Part shown: in pieces, positions 10,515 to 22,010 of the stretch
Numbering within the stretch: the stretch's first letter is position 1
Layout: each line of letters starts with the position of its first letter
Assembly (NCBI GenBank): GCA_963575745.1
Contig: CAUYUJ010005603.1
Location: forward strand, 272,862 to 336,861
Reading direction: 5' to 3'
Source of the DNA: Prorocentrum cordatum
Taxonomy: Eukaryota > Sar > Dinophyceae > Prorocentrales > Prorocentraceae
Length of the DNA: 64,000 nt
Notes under the pieces: generated by a model
Databases searched by the model: none
Told to the model about the DNA's origin: nothing
Seen by the model: only the letters and a program-made list of their open reading frames with translations
Translations under genes and position numbers: made by a program

Positions 10515-11555
10515 TGCCGCGAATCGCACCACGAAGCGTGCGACAGGTGTGCCACCATGGGCGCGGTGGGCGCATGCGAGCGCTGGCATCTGAGCCTCCG
10601 GTGGAGCTCCGTGTGGGGCCACAAAACGTGTGATGGGTGTGCCACAATCGGTGCGGTGGTCGCATGCGAGCGCTGGCATCTGGGCATTCGGTGGAGTCTC
10701 CTCATTGGGCCACGAAGCGTGCGAGGGTTGTGCCAGGCCACGGTGTGCCAAAAACGACAAGGTGGGCGCATGCGAACGATGGCATCTGGGTTTGCGGTGG
10801 AGCTCCCCATGGGCCCACGAAACTTGTGAGAGGTGTGCTAAAATGGGTGCGGTGGGCGCATGCGAGCGCTGGCATCTGGGTCTGCGGTGGAGCTCCTCAT
10901 GGGGCCTCGAAGCGTGCGAGGGGTGTGCCACAATGGGTGCGGTGGGCGCCTGCGAGCGCTGGCATCTGGGCCCTCTGTGGAGATCCCTATAGGGGCCACG
11001 AAGCGTGCGAGAGGTGAACCAAAATGGGCGCGGCGGGCGCGTGCAAGATCTCGCATTTGAGCCTTCGGTTGGGCCCCATGTGGGCCAGGGAAGCTTGCAA
11101 GGGGTGTGCCAAAATGGGTTCGGTCGGCGCATGCGAGCGCTGGCATCTAGGGGGTGTGTCGAAATGAGGCGGGGCCGCCATGTGAACCCTGCCACTGTGG
11201 CCCTCGGTGGAGCCCCCTTTATGGGGCCACGCAACGTGTGAGGGGTGTGCCAACATGGGCGCGGTGGGCGCGTGCGAGCGCTGGCGTACTCCGATGGAAC
11301 TCCCTATGGGGCCACGAAACGTATGAAAGGGTGTGCCAAATGAATGCGGTGGGCGCATGCGAACGCTGGCATCTTGGCTTTCGGTGTTCCCTACGGCCCC
11401 ACGGAACGTGTGAGAGGTGTGCCACAATGGGTGCGGTGGGCGCATGCGAACGCTGGCATGTGGTTCTGCGGTGGAGTCTCCTCAGTGGGCCACGAAGCGT
11501 GTGAGGGGTGTGCCACAATGGGCGTGGTGGGCGCATGCGAGCGCTGGCATAACCG
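10515..11555. repeat. ~88-90-bp minisatellite, array 2 (about 10 monomers)
   Basis: Same repeat family as array 1 but a distinct subfamily: monomers contain GCGCATGCGAGCGCTGGCAT where array 1 has GCCATGCGAACTTTGCCACT. The stretch at 11145-11220 reverts to array-1-like sequence. The array begins immediately after the stop of the broken gene at 10505 and ends at the AT-rich block. Confidence 0.95.
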
Positions 11556-11719
11556 CATGCCGATGATAATAAAGGAACCCCCCCTTCAGTGTTTAGAGTT
11601 GATTATCGTCGCCCTATACAAAATTCAAATTGGGCGGCGAGCGCTGAGGCCGAACTTCATTATCACCTCGAAACGCTATGTTGAGATAGCAACATCAAGC
11701 GATGTTGCTATCCCCGCGC

Positions 11720-12425
11720 GCGCCTGAACTTTTTTTATCTCTGGGGTTGATTATCCATGGAAAGGGGAGCACATGAGCTACCCTACATGAGCACTTAAAA
11801 CAACAATTTTCATAAAGCGCTTGTAAATTAAAATTGATAGACTTGGAACTTTCCATTGTTCCGTTCCTCTTCTCTTCTTCGTCTTCTCTTCTTCTTCTCT
11901 TCTTATTATTATTCTACTTTCCTCTTCTTCTTTTATATTTCTATCTGTCCTCACGCTCGCCTGAATTTGTTTATCCCTGGGGTTGATTATCCATGGAAAA
12001 TGAAGCACATGAGCTACCCTACACGAGCACTTAAAACAAACCAATGTTCATAAAGCGTTTGTGATTTAAAATTGATAGATTTGGAACTTTGGATGTTTCC
12101 TTTCGTCGTCCTCTTCTTATTCTCCTCTTCTTCTTTCTTATTATTATTCTACTGTATTCTTCTTCTTTTATATTTCTCTCTGTCCCCACGCTCGCCTGAA
12201 CTTTTTTATCTCTGGGGTTGATTATCCATTGAAATTGAATCACATGAGCTACCCTACACGAGCACTTACAAAAAACAATTTTCATAAAGCGCTTGTAAAT
12301 AAAATCTAATAGATTTGAAACTCGAGATTTTTTCTCCTCTTCGGCCCTTTCCTCCTCCTATCATTTCTTTTTTTTTATTATTTATTCTTTTTATTTTTCT
12401 TTTTTATATATAGCTTCCTCCATTC
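11720..12425. repeat. AT-rich ~236-bp tandem triplication
   Basis: The block starting CGCCTGAACTTTTTTTATCT occurs at about 11721, 11958 and 12193, giving periods of 237 and 235 bp. Each unit contains GGGGTTGATTATCC, ACATGAGCTACCCTACA and TTCATAAAGCG(C/T)TTGT, then a pyrimidine-rich TCTTCTTC / TTATTATT tract. It is much more AT-rich than the surroundings and separates minisatellite arrays 2 and 3. No coding potential. Confidence 0.9.
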
Positions 12426-12609
12426 CAGCGAGATAAGCCATTGTTGAGGATATTTCTATGAAAACTAAACGCCAAGGATGTCTCAAAACGTGCTCGGCTT
12501 GGTCTCCTCTTGATCATCTCTTACTTCGAGATTATGCTGAGGTCTGCTGGGCTACGTTTACTATCTCTCCCTGAACCCCGAACTTTATTATCCCCTAGTG
12601 TTTATTCTC

Positions 12610-13300
12610 ACGGGCATGAGGTTATGGGTCTGCGGTGGAGTCTCCACATTGGGCCACGAAACGTGTAAGGGGTGTGCCACAAGCGTGTGCGCGGTGTGCC
12701 AACATGGGTGCGGTGGGTGCATGCGAGCGCCGGCATGTGGGCCCTCGGTGGAGCCTCCCATTTGGGGGGCACGAAACGTGTGAGGAGTGTGCCAGAATGG
12801 GTGCGGTGGGCGCGTGCCACCGCTGGCATCTGGGCCTTCGGTGGAGCTCCCCATGGGGCCACGAAGCGCGTGAAAGGCGTGCCGAAATGGGTGCGGTGGG
12901 CGCTTGCGAGAGATGGTATCTGGGCCTTCTGTGGAGCTCCACGTGGGGCCACGAAGCGCGTGAAGAGCGCGCCAAACAACGACAAGGTGGGCGCGCGCGA
13001 ACACTGGCATCTGGGCCTTCGGTGGAGCTCCCTATGGCGCCGCGAAGCGTGTGAGCAGTGTGCCAACATTGGTGGGGCCTCCTCATGGGGGGGCACGAAA
13101 CGTGTGAGGAGTGTGCCAACATGGGCACGGTGGGCGCGTGCCAGCGCTGGCATCTGGGCCTTCGGCGGAGTTCCCTGATGGGGCCACGCAACGTGTGAGG
13201 AGCGTGCCGAAATGGACTTGGTGGGCGGATGCGAGCGCCGGCATCTGGGCCCTCGGTGGAGCACCCTCACGGGGCCGCGGAACGTGCCAAGGGCGCGCCA
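12610..13300. repeat. ~90-bp minisatellite, array 3 (about 8 monomers)
   Basis: Monomers with CGGTGGAGCTCCCCATGGGG and GCGAGCGCTGGCATCTGGGC recur with a period of about 90 bp. Some are length variants (a short unit near 13060-13090). It belongs to the array-2 subfamily and is followed by the conserved flank module. Confidence 0.95.
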
Positions 13301-13350
13301 TACTGAAGGGAACGACTGGAAGAGGGAGGACAGAGGAGGGGGAGGCGGGA

Positions 13351-13401
13351 CGCGGGGCGCTGTCTCTTCAATGCGAGGACCCAACGCCACAGGATGGTTT
13401 G
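13351..13401. repeat. shared 3' flank module, copy 2
   Basis: CGCGGGGCGCTGTCTCTTCA followed by GCGAGGACCCAACGCCACAG aligns closely with 7293-7335. As there, it is preceded by a GA-rich stretch. Confidence 0.8.
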
Positions 13402-14735
13402 GGGGGGAAACGCGCGGCGGCGGTTGCGATGGCAGCTCGGCGTCGACAGGTGCGTCGCCCCGTCCGCGCCAGCGGGCGCGGGCTCACGCGCCGAGCGGCG
13501 CGACCGACGCGGCCGCGGAGGCGCCGTCCGCGGGCGGCTTCCCGGCGCGCATCGCAGGGCGCGCAGAAGCGCGGGCACTTCAGCTCAAGTCCGCGGTTCG
13601 GGCGGGCGCGGCGTCGCTGCAATCCCGGCAACGGCGGACGCGACGACATGGCCGCGATGTTTGCGGCGATGCTCACGATGGCGACGGCGAGGCCACGGCG
13701 GCGCCGATGCCGATCGCGACAGCGACGATCGTGGCGCCCATGCGTCGGAGAGGAAGGTTTTGGCAGGATGTCGACTCGCGCGCGCGAGTGGCCCGCGCTG
13801 CTTTATTTGACGGGGGTCGCCCCCCCCCCCCCCCCCCCCCTCAGCAAGCGCGCGAAAGCGCGCTAATGATATAATGATATCGGCGCGCGCGCGGAAGACC
13901 CGCGTGGCCCCATTGACGAAGACGCCGGGAGCCTGTGTGCTCGTGCGTGTTCGCACGAGCGCGCGCGCAACAGTTTGTTGCAAAATTACCCTGCGACGTA
14001 CCCAACCCACGTGCATCAAATGGCAAGAGGACTATGCCAACATTAGCAGGAACAACGACAGTGTAGACGCGGCGATTTGCTGTGCAAGCTACATGGGATG
14101 CGCATGCGTTGCACGATTCACAGGACGACGATCGAAAAAACGAGGATTGAGGCCCCAGGATCGAAGAAGAACAGGCACGGGAACGAGGGGTAGGAGAGGG
14201 ATGGAATGGAGGGCGGGGGGGCCAAAGGCCATCGCGGAAGCAGCAGCATGCATGGAGAAGGTGAGGCGGGGAATAGGACGACGATGAAAGTGGCGGGAGG
14301 AGACAGAAGACTGCCGCGTTTTTCAAGTGCGAGCTAAACCCGCAGCGCTGCCTGCGCCACGTCGTCGCAGAGTTCCATATGACAAAACTTGTTTAGAGTG
14401 CAAGGAACGAGCGAGGCGTAGCTCGAACTCTTTCAGCAGAAATCCAATTCCGCGATGCCGCGGTGGCTGTGGTTATAGAGCGCCTGACAGGCAACTTGGA
14501 AGCGCGGTTAGCGAATGCGCAAGCTTGCGCGCGTCGGCAATTACGCCTCGGCCCCGCGCGCTGCTAAGACCGCGGAGCAGGCGCCTTTCTTCAGCCACCA
14601 GTACGGCGCTGCAGGCCGACAGTATGCGTGAATATATTTGTTAGAGGGCCCGATGGGCAACCTCGAAGGACGGTAGCGATGGCGCGAACCGCAGGGCAAG
14701 GGCACGCGAGCATTGCTCGTGGTCAGGAATCTGAA
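13402..14735. other. no gene recognised
   Basis: Very GC-rich to about 13860, with CG-dense palindromic stretches and a run of about 20 C at 13820-13840, then mixed sequence. Long overlapping frames on both strands are explained by composition. Confidence 0.5.
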
Positions 14736-15630
14736 TCCCCGTGGTGCCTCACTCCGCTGGCCACCCACCAGCAGCCCTCGAAAGTGGCGACAGTTTCACA
14801 GATCGCAGCCGCCCAGGGGTGGCGAGGTCTAATCTGAGTCCCCGTGGTGCCTCACTCCGCTGGACCCACCAGCAGCCTCGAAAGTGGCGACAGTTTCACA
14901 GATCGCAACCCCCCAGGGATGGCGAGGTCTAGTCTGACTCCCCGTGGTGCCTCACTCCGCTGGACCCACCAGCAGCCCTCGAAAGTGGCGACAGTTTCAC
15001 AGATCGCAGCCCCCCAGAGATGGCGAGGTCTAATCTGAGTCCCCGTGGTGCCTCACGCCGCTGGACCCACCAGCAGCCCTCGAAAGTGGCGACAGTTTCG
15101 CAGATCGCAGCCCCCCCTCCCAGGGATGGCGAGGTCTAATCTGACCCCCGTGGTGCCTCACTCCGCTGGACCCACCAGCAACCCTCGAAAGTGGCGACAG
15201 TTTCACAGATCGCAGCCCCCCAGAGATGAGATGGCGAGGTCTAATCTGAGTCCCCGTGGTGCCTCACTCCGCTGGACCCACCAGCAGCCCTCGAAAGTGG
15301 CGACAGTTTCACAGATCGCAGCCCCCCAGAGATGGCGAGGTCTAATCTGAATCCCCGTGGTGCCTCACTCCGCTGGACCCACCAGCAGCCCTCGAAAGTG
15401 GCGACAGTTTCACAGATCGCAGCCCCCCAGAGATGGCGAGGTCTAATCTGAGTCCCCGTGGTGCCTCACTCCGCTGGACCCACCAGCAGCCCTCGAAAGT
15501 GGCGACAGTTTCGCAAATCGCAGCCCCCCCCCCCCCCCAGGGATGGCGAGGTCTAATATGAGTCCCCGTGGTGCCTCACTCCGCTGGACCCACCAGCAGC
15601 CCTCGAAAGTGGCGACAGTCTCACAGATCG
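14736..15630. repeat. ~101-bp tandem array, nine copies
   Basis: Copies begin CCCCGTGGTGCCTCACTCCG near 14737, 14840, 14940, 15041, 15146, 15252, 15353, 15454 and 15561. Each also contains CAGCCCTCGAAAGTGGCGAC and GATGGCGAGGTCTAATCTGA. Copies are nearly identical apart from variation in a C run after GATCGCAGC, so expansion is recent. Confidence 0.95.
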
Positions 15631-15677
15631 GAAGAGAGCAGGAACGAAGAGAGGAGGAGAGGGAGCGGGAGGAGTGG

Positions 15678-15727
15678 AGACCACAGTGCTCTATTCAAAA
15701 CGAGAACCCAACACGGGAGGGTTGGGA
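15678..15727. repeat. shared 3' flank module, diverged copy 3
   Basis: GTGCTCTATTCAAAACGAGA followed by ACCCAACACGGGAGGGTTGG matches the module after arrays 1 and 3. A GA-rich stretch precedes it (15635-15677), although the adjoining tandem repeat is a different family. Confidence 0.6.
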
Positions 15728-16760
15728 AAAACACTGTGCGAAACCATGCGGCGCGTGTTCTGACGAGGTCCTCGATCTAAAATTATGTGAGAAACCTGGC
15801 GTCGCAAACAAATAATCGGCATGCGCGCGACGCCGCGCGCGCGTTGCTTGCGACAGATTTGCTGCTGAAGATTTAAAGGGCTGGATGCTTTTGATAAACG
15901 AGCGCGCGATGGGGGGGGCAATCCTGGCCCGCCTGGATCGACGGGGCAACATCGCATGCACATTGCTCCCAGGGGGGTGGGCCCACAGAACTTCGAGGAG
16001 GGGTCCTCCTTTTGCGCTGGCAATGAAACTCCAAGCGGCGGCGATGGCGCGGCGACGGCGGCGGCGCAGCTCCCGGACCGACCGGCGGCGACGGCGACAA
16101 CATAGCCGCCAGACCGACCGCCAAGCCCAGAGGGCGGGCGGCGACGGGCCGGCGACAGCCCGGCCGCCAGGCCGACCGTCAGAAGGCTACGAGGCGGCGA
16201 CGGGCCAGCGACGGCGACGGCATGGCCGCCAAGCCGATTGCCAGTTCCCGATTCCAGAAGCAAGTCAAGTCAAACGACAAGTGCACGCAGAACCACTCCG
16301 ATGCCCCACGCGTTGAACGCGACCCTGTTGCACCCGCGCATCTGTCGCGAACTCGCCAGGCGCGCGCGCTCTGCGCTCAGACGTGGACCCGACTCTGCAA
16401 AGTACAAACAACGCAGTCCTTCCTTTACCTGACCACACAAATCCAAGACAAACGCCAGAGTCGCTGAGGCGGGGGCAGAATGTGGATGCGCCCTTCCCTC
16501 CACCCTGGGGCCCCGGCGAACCTCCACGGCGCGCGCTAACCCCGCTCTGTTCGAGAACCACTCCCCATCCGACGTCGACTCCGTCAAACGCCCAATGCAA
16601 AAACATTGCTCGCTCTATGTTTGAACCCGTGTGAGATATTAAGACGGACGCGCGCGACGCAAAGGCGCGGCCCCTCGATTGGGACTGGATGTGCGATCCA
16701 CCTTTTGTTTTTTTCTGCGCCACGGCAATGCGCAGAAGAAATCAGAAAACGGCGCCGTCG
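15728..16760. other. no gene recognised
   Basis: A CGGCGACGG/GGCGGC-type simple stretch at about 16035-16225 accounts for the Arg/Pro-rich frames. Elsewhere nothing is recognisable. Confidence 0.4.
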
Positions 16761-16769
16761 CGCGCGCGC

Positions 16770-16905
16770 CCCCCCCACGCAGACCAGCCTCGGACGAACC
16801 TGCAACTGGCTGCTAAGGGGGGCGGCGCAGAGGAGCTCAAGCAACGGCCGGCGAGCGCGTGCGCCCCCGTGCAGACCAGCCTCGGACGAACCGGCAACGG
16901 GCGGC
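16770..16905. repeat. short direct duplication
   Basis: CAGACCAGCCTCGGACGAAC occurs at about 16780 and 16874, each with similar flanks, giving two ~90-bp direct repeats just downstream of the LINE fragment. It may be a target-site-associated duplication or simply local tandem duplication. Confidence 0.6.
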
Positions 16906-18430
16906 CGGGGGCGCTGTGCAGTCGGGGGGGGCTCTCGAGGCTTCTTGGAGTCCCTGCGCAAGGCGATCGACACTCCTTGGTCGAGCAGTCCGCACTCTGC
17001 CGCGGCAAGGGGGGGGTTGACCATCCGAGGGGAGCTCCCACCTGCCGCGCGGGGTGCCGTGCACCCGCGGCGGCAGCGCTCGCCTTCTCGGGGCCCCCTC
17101 CCTCGCCAGACGGCGAGTGACCCAAACACTTGCATCGCGCCAAACGTCTGCGAGCGCTGGGTGGCGGCGGGCCAGCGCACGCAGACGGGCTTCAAACACC
17201 TGTTCAGCAGCGGCAGAGCGCCCAACTCGACGGGCGTTCAGGGCCGCGAGAAAGGCTTCCATGCAGGAAGCGCGACGGAGAAGACCAGCAACATCGTCAA
17301 ATGCGAGGAGGAGGCAAGAGGGAAACCAATGGAATGAGCGCTCACCTTGATAGACTCGAATATGTCTCCCCATCCATCTCCTGAGAAGTGATTCCAGCTT
17401 CGGACAAGAAGAATAATGGCGAAGCGAATCGTTGTCGACTCCGTCGACGGTCTGGCACCCGAATAGACACCCTCTTGGGGCTGAGTGAAATCGGGAGCTC
17501 GCGCAGATAGATCCAGTCAGCAAACGAAAGGGAGCCATGCCAACATATATACTCGTTGCTTTGCGCACTCTTTTTATGTTCTCTTTCAGGATGACGATAT
17601 GCTCACGGGTGACCTCAGGGCAAAAATGGTGGGCACGCCGAAGGAGGGTGGACTCGATACTCTCACCGGTCTCTAGCTCTCGAAACGCCCGATAGAGTCG
17701 ATGTTGTAACTTGCTCGAAGAGGAAGGGATGTCCAGGGAGAGCCCGCAATACCACATTTTGACCGACCTCAAATATCCCAAGCGGCCTTGAGCATGCCAC
17801 CCACGAAGCCACCTATACGGAATGTGTTCGACGTCTGAACGAGGTCTCCAGCGAATCCAGAAGCCCAAAGATCCACCCAGATCTCAAGAGATACCGAAGG
17901 GCAGTGGCTTTCGCGACCGCGTCGAGCTCCAGGAATTCAGTGGCGAATCCGACGCGGGTAAGCTTCGTGGCGACGTCGTGGGAGATGGCGTTCCTGGGCC
18001 CCGAGGTGAGGAGGAGCACTCCGTTGCGGTAGGCGGACGCCAGCTCCTGGGAGGGTGGGTAGAGCCGAAGCCTGAACAGGAGCGAGCTAACACACATGAC
18101 CTGAAAGGCAGCCGCGGACTGAGCAATTCCCAATCCCAATGCACGCGTCCGGTGAATCCTCGCAACAAAGCTGGGGAGGATGGGGGGCCATACCTGCGCG
18201 TCCCCCTCGGGGCCGATCGGGAAGCCAAGGTAGGTGGCGGAGAGGGAGACCTGAATGAGGTTGCAGGGCGCGCCAAAGGAGCGGAGGAGGGAGCGGATGG
18301 GTGATGTGTCCATAGTCCCGCAGACGACCACCTGGCACTTCCGAAAGATCAAATGTGCGATCCACCCGTTGAAACAGGCGCAGGCTTTCAAGTCGAATAT
18401 TGGCGGCGTGAGGACGATATCCCAAATTTG
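16837..18430 (-). pseudogene. 5'-truncated LINE: reverse transcriptase 3' part and zinc-finger tail
   Basis: The minus-strand frame entering near 18430 (IWDIVLTPPIF...) starts just after where the catalytic Asp-Asp motif should be, and continues with ATYLGFPIGPEGDAQVW and ALGLGIAQSAAAFQVMCVSS, typical of the connection region of dinoflagellate LINE polymerases. A frameshift near 17840 moves it into a second frame. That frame carries a zinc-finger-like CLFGC ... RHYSSCPKL and an Ala/Arg-rich helical tail (AEQVFEARLRALARRHPALA). Coding character fades below about 17100. The copy lacks endonuclease and catalytic palm, as expected of a 5'-truncated insertion. Confidence 0.65.
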
Positions 18431-18513
18431 AACTCCCCTGGCCCCCCACCGCTGCGGTTGCTGTAAATGTCGAAATTTAGGCCACGCAGGATTTTCGCCT
18501 TTTGGCTCGAGCT

Positions 18514-19033
18514 CTAGTGGCGGCAAGCCTCGCCGTGTTTCGTAATATCTTTGATGAGCAAATTGGCCACCTCGCGGCGGGGGCAGCCTTCTCTTCCGCA
18601 GTCTGCTGATGCCCCCCGTCTCGAGATGCCCGAGATCGCGCGCTCGCCGCCGTCTGGGCTGCTGAAGCCGTCGTCGCGTCCTCCGGCCCATTTTTTGATA
18701 TCCTCAACGTCACCGCTGGCGCTGTCCACCATCGTCTTGAACCCTGTCTCTGACGACAACGACATGGCCTCCTCGCATCGCCCGGCGCTGGGGCATTCTC
18801 GGCCGCGGCGGAGGCTTCACGGGCACGCGCGCACTTGTTGGAGCGATGGCCGGGCTCCACCGCATCCTCGGGCATCGCCGCAGATTTATCTGCAAGAACG
18901 CTATCTTCGGTGTTTCGCGCCCGCCAGACCCCACCGACCGTTCCCGCGCATGTACTGTTCGCGCGTTGCGCGGCACATCAAATAAATGTTTGCTTAGGCT
19001 TCGCCCGTCGTTTGCATCTGAAACAAAAACCAT
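18514..19033 (-). pseudogene. possible coding remnant beside the truncated LINE
   Basis: Two minus-strand frames look non-random. One begins at 18765 (MSLSSETGFKTMVDSASGDV ... CPRREVANLLIKDITKHGEA). The other, 19033-18710, contains TPKIAFLQINLRRC, which resembles the opening strand of LINE endonuclease domains. No further endonuclease motif follows. I cannot assign a family; a remnant of an older insertion is my best reading. Confidence 0.2.
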
Positions 19034-20375
19034 TCACCAAGTCTTTTCGGGCGAAGCATGCAGGTTACCAATTGCGGACTCAACGCCGTTCCCCCAGCCC
19101 GATTCGAAATCGATCTCCCCGCGCGCGCCGTGGGCCGTCGCACGACAGGTATCCTTTTTGATCGCCCCGTTCGGATAGAGAAGGTAGGGGGGTCAGGTTG
19201 CTGCGCTAGCTGAGATTTTCCGTGGGCGCACCATGGGCACGCGCCCCCCTGGGCGCAACTCCAAAATTGCAGTGGCCGTTATGAGAAAACAAAAGCCGGC
19301 AGTGGCAATTCTTCGCAGTTGGTGCTCTTGGATTTTCCAGGCTGGAAACTAACAGCGACGCCCCATATATATGCGGATCTCCGCGGCGAGGATTTGTAGC
19401 AGGAGCGGATAAACTCGCTCTTCGTGCAGCTTCATGCTGCCTATGCGGCGCGAAGGCCCAACCAGGCGAAGCAGCTGCGTGGTGCTACTGATCGCCGTCG
19501 TCGGGCGCATCCGGCTCGCATTTTGGGGTGTCGTCCAGGCTCTGGTGCCCAAGCTGCCATAGCATGACTGGCGGGCAAGCGGCCCGCGCGCTGATAGCCA
19601 TCGCCGCCGTCGCGGCCATGCGCGCTTGACGCGCGCGTCGCCTGCCTCTCGGGCCGTGCGCCACGCTGAAGCTATACCCGAGGTGAGCTGCGCGCGGCTC
19701 GAGGTGTGGCGGAACGACGTGGATTGCCGCCGCCGCGGCTGCAACAGCCGCGGGGGCACCGCACTGTCTAACTAGGCTGGGGCATCCTTTGTTTGAGCCG
19801 AAGCTCGGGGGTTTAGTTCGGATTGCCTGCCCGCCCCCAGGATTTCTTGCCCGTCACCACCTGTGGCGGAGTGGGAATAGGTGTGACCGCTGTCTCCGTG
19901 GGGCTCTTTTCACAAAGCAATAGGACACATCGCCACCCCTCAACCAAATTGAAGTGTACATCGCCACGCACGGAACCACCCCCTGGCAAATTTACAAAGA
20001 TTCGTCACGTTGCGCTTCTGATTCTGACTAGAACCAATAACTCCTAAGGTCGCCACCCCAAAATCCTCTCGCCTCGTGAGCTGGGTTGGGAAGCCGGCCG
20101 ACGAAAAGCAAAACGATCACAGTGAGAAAGTACGCACGCCGCCCCCCGTCAAATTGGCATCAATGGCGTATGCATGTCTACAGATGAGTTTGTATTTTAA
20201 GGAGCATGTTTGTGTGTGACCGTGTCGTTTTTTCAGGAAGCCGTGCGATAATATGCAATGTATGCGCCCCGCATGTCATACCGTTCGAACGACATGAAAG
20301 AGTCCCTGGAACGGCACAATTGTTCAGAAACAATTGTTGCATCTTCCCGGCCAACTCCTCAACCTCCTTCCTGTA
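19034..20375. other. no gene recognised
   Basis: Mixed sequence with short frames only. Nothing resembles a known protein, RNA gene or long repeat. Confidence 0.4.
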
Positions 20376-20510
20376 CCTCCTCCATCCTCCTCTCTCCTTC
20401 CTCCTCCTCCTCCTCCTCTCTCCTTCCTCCTCCTCCTCCTTCTCCTCCTTCTCCTCCTCCTACTCCTCATCCTCCTCCTCCCTCGCCCTCATTCCCTAAA
20501 GAACTGCTCA
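20376..20510. repeat. (TCC)n low complexity
   Basis: CCTCCTCCTCC-type pyrimidine run with interruptions. It yields Ser/Pro/Leu-rich frames that should not be read as proteins. Confidence 0.9.
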
Positions 20511-20626
20511 TTCCACCATGCCTGCTCCTCTTCCCTGATCCTACTCCTCCTCTCTTTCCCTGGTCATCCGTCCTGCCTCCCCGACCTGCTCCTGCTCTCC
20601 CGCTCCAGAGATCAGATCCCCGAAGG

Positions 20627-20860
20627 TCATCGTATCATGGGAGGTCTCCTTGGGTCTCTAGAAGCCTCCAAAAGTCGCACAAGACACAACACATCAACTC
20701 GGTCCTCAATCCTCGGCGTCATCGCGGCCAAGAAGGCCTGGTAGGCCGCCGGGTCGTGCTTCGGCCCGGGACCGGCCACCAACTCCCGGGCCGCCACGCG
20801 CAGAGCGTCCACGAGCCCGTGATAAAGCTCGCTGGCCTCGCCGCCGCCGCGCTTCGTCGT
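20627..20860 (-). pseudogene. small possible coding fragment
   Basis: A 62-codon minus-strand frame (ATG at 20812; MDALRVAARELVAGPGPKHD ... AAYQAFLAAMTPRIEDRVDV) has balanced, helix-like composition unlike the surrounding low complexity. It stays open upstream before running into a (GAC)n/(GTC)n simple repeat. It is unrecognised and may be a gene fragment. Confidence 0.2.
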
Positions 20861-20869
20861 CGCGATGGT

Positions 20870-21060
20870 GGTGGGGGTCGTTCGTCGTCGTCGTCGTCGG
20901 CGTGGAGTTCGTCGTCATCGATGTCGCAGCGCTTGTCGTCAGTCGTCGTCGTCGTCGTCGTCGCCGACGTCGCCGTCTAGGTTTCTGTCGTGGCGTGGCG
21001 TGGCGTTCGTAGTCGTCATGGTGTTTGTCGTCATAGTCACCAGTCGTTGTCGTGGCCGTC
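20870..21060. repeat. (GTC)n-like low complexity
   Basis: TCGTCGTCGTCG runs with interruptions give Arg-, Ser- and Thr-rich frames. A similar short stretch lies at 51660-51760. Confidence 0.8.
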
Positions 21061-21329
21061 GCTATGGTCCTTCGCGGTGGTGGTGGTCGTCGAGCTCCTC
21101 CTATTCCTCCTGCTATAAATGCAGCTATGCGGGTATCCGACACCGTGGCCCCTGGCAAGTTCAGGCGTGCTGGAATGCCAAAGGCTGTCTGGCAAGTTTT
21201 GATTGATCTTCGAAGGGGGCCTCACCTCCCAGGTCGCACCCAGCCACGCACACCGCCCCTCCTCTTCGAGGCTCGAACAATTTGACAGATTCGAGCTCTC
21301 GATGCTCCGATGCCTCCAAAACGGCCCAA

Positions 21330-22010
21330 TATCGCTACAAGACGGGCCACGTTGGCCTCAAGACGGCCCAAGATGGCTTCAAAAATGTCCACGAGACCAT
21401 CGAGGGGTCCAAAGAGAGACCCAAGAGCCTTCCCCTGGAGCCCCGAGAAGCAACCGTAGTCTATTGTCCGTTGGTGTTTCACTGGTTTTCGGATTCTCGG
21501 TTTACGAGATTCCGATGTCCCAAAACGACCCAGAGGCCACCACGACTGCCCCAAGACGGTCCACGAGGCCCCCCAAGGCCCCAAGACGGCCCGAGAGGGC
21601 TCCAGGGTGCGCGAGACTGTCCAAGAAGGGCCCTAAGACAGCCCCAAGAAGGGCCAAGGAAGGTGAACACGAACCGACAATTCGAGCCTTCCGCCTCAAG
21701 GGGGCTCAGGAGGCCCCACGAGTTCCAAAAGAGCCCCCAAGAGGCGTCCACGAGGGCCGCGACAGGGCGAACACCATGTATATGCGTTAGCTGCTGTTGT
21801 TTTTAATACATTGGGGGTTTTAGCCTTCGAGAGCTTCCGACGCTCCAAGGCGGCCCAAGAGGCCCCCAAGACTCTTCCGAGACGGTTCGAAACGCCCCGA
21901 AGAGAGCTCCAATACAACCCAAGAGGGCTCCAAGACTGCCCCAGAGGCGCCCGAAAAGGCCCAAAAGGGGCCCCAAGACGGCCCCAAGAAAGGCCCAAGA
22001 GCGGGAACAC
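21330..22010. repeat. GGCCCCAAGA-type repeat, two blocks
   Basis: Degenerate decamers of the CCCAAGACGGCC / GAGGCCCCAAGA type fill about 21330-21760 and 21840-22010. Sequence around 21770-21840 is more ordinary. Same family as at 8080. Confidence 0.85.

Noticed and set aside
14736-15630. CRISPR-like array
   Set aside because: The whole ~101-bp unit repeats with no unique spacers, and the genome is eukaryotic nuclear.
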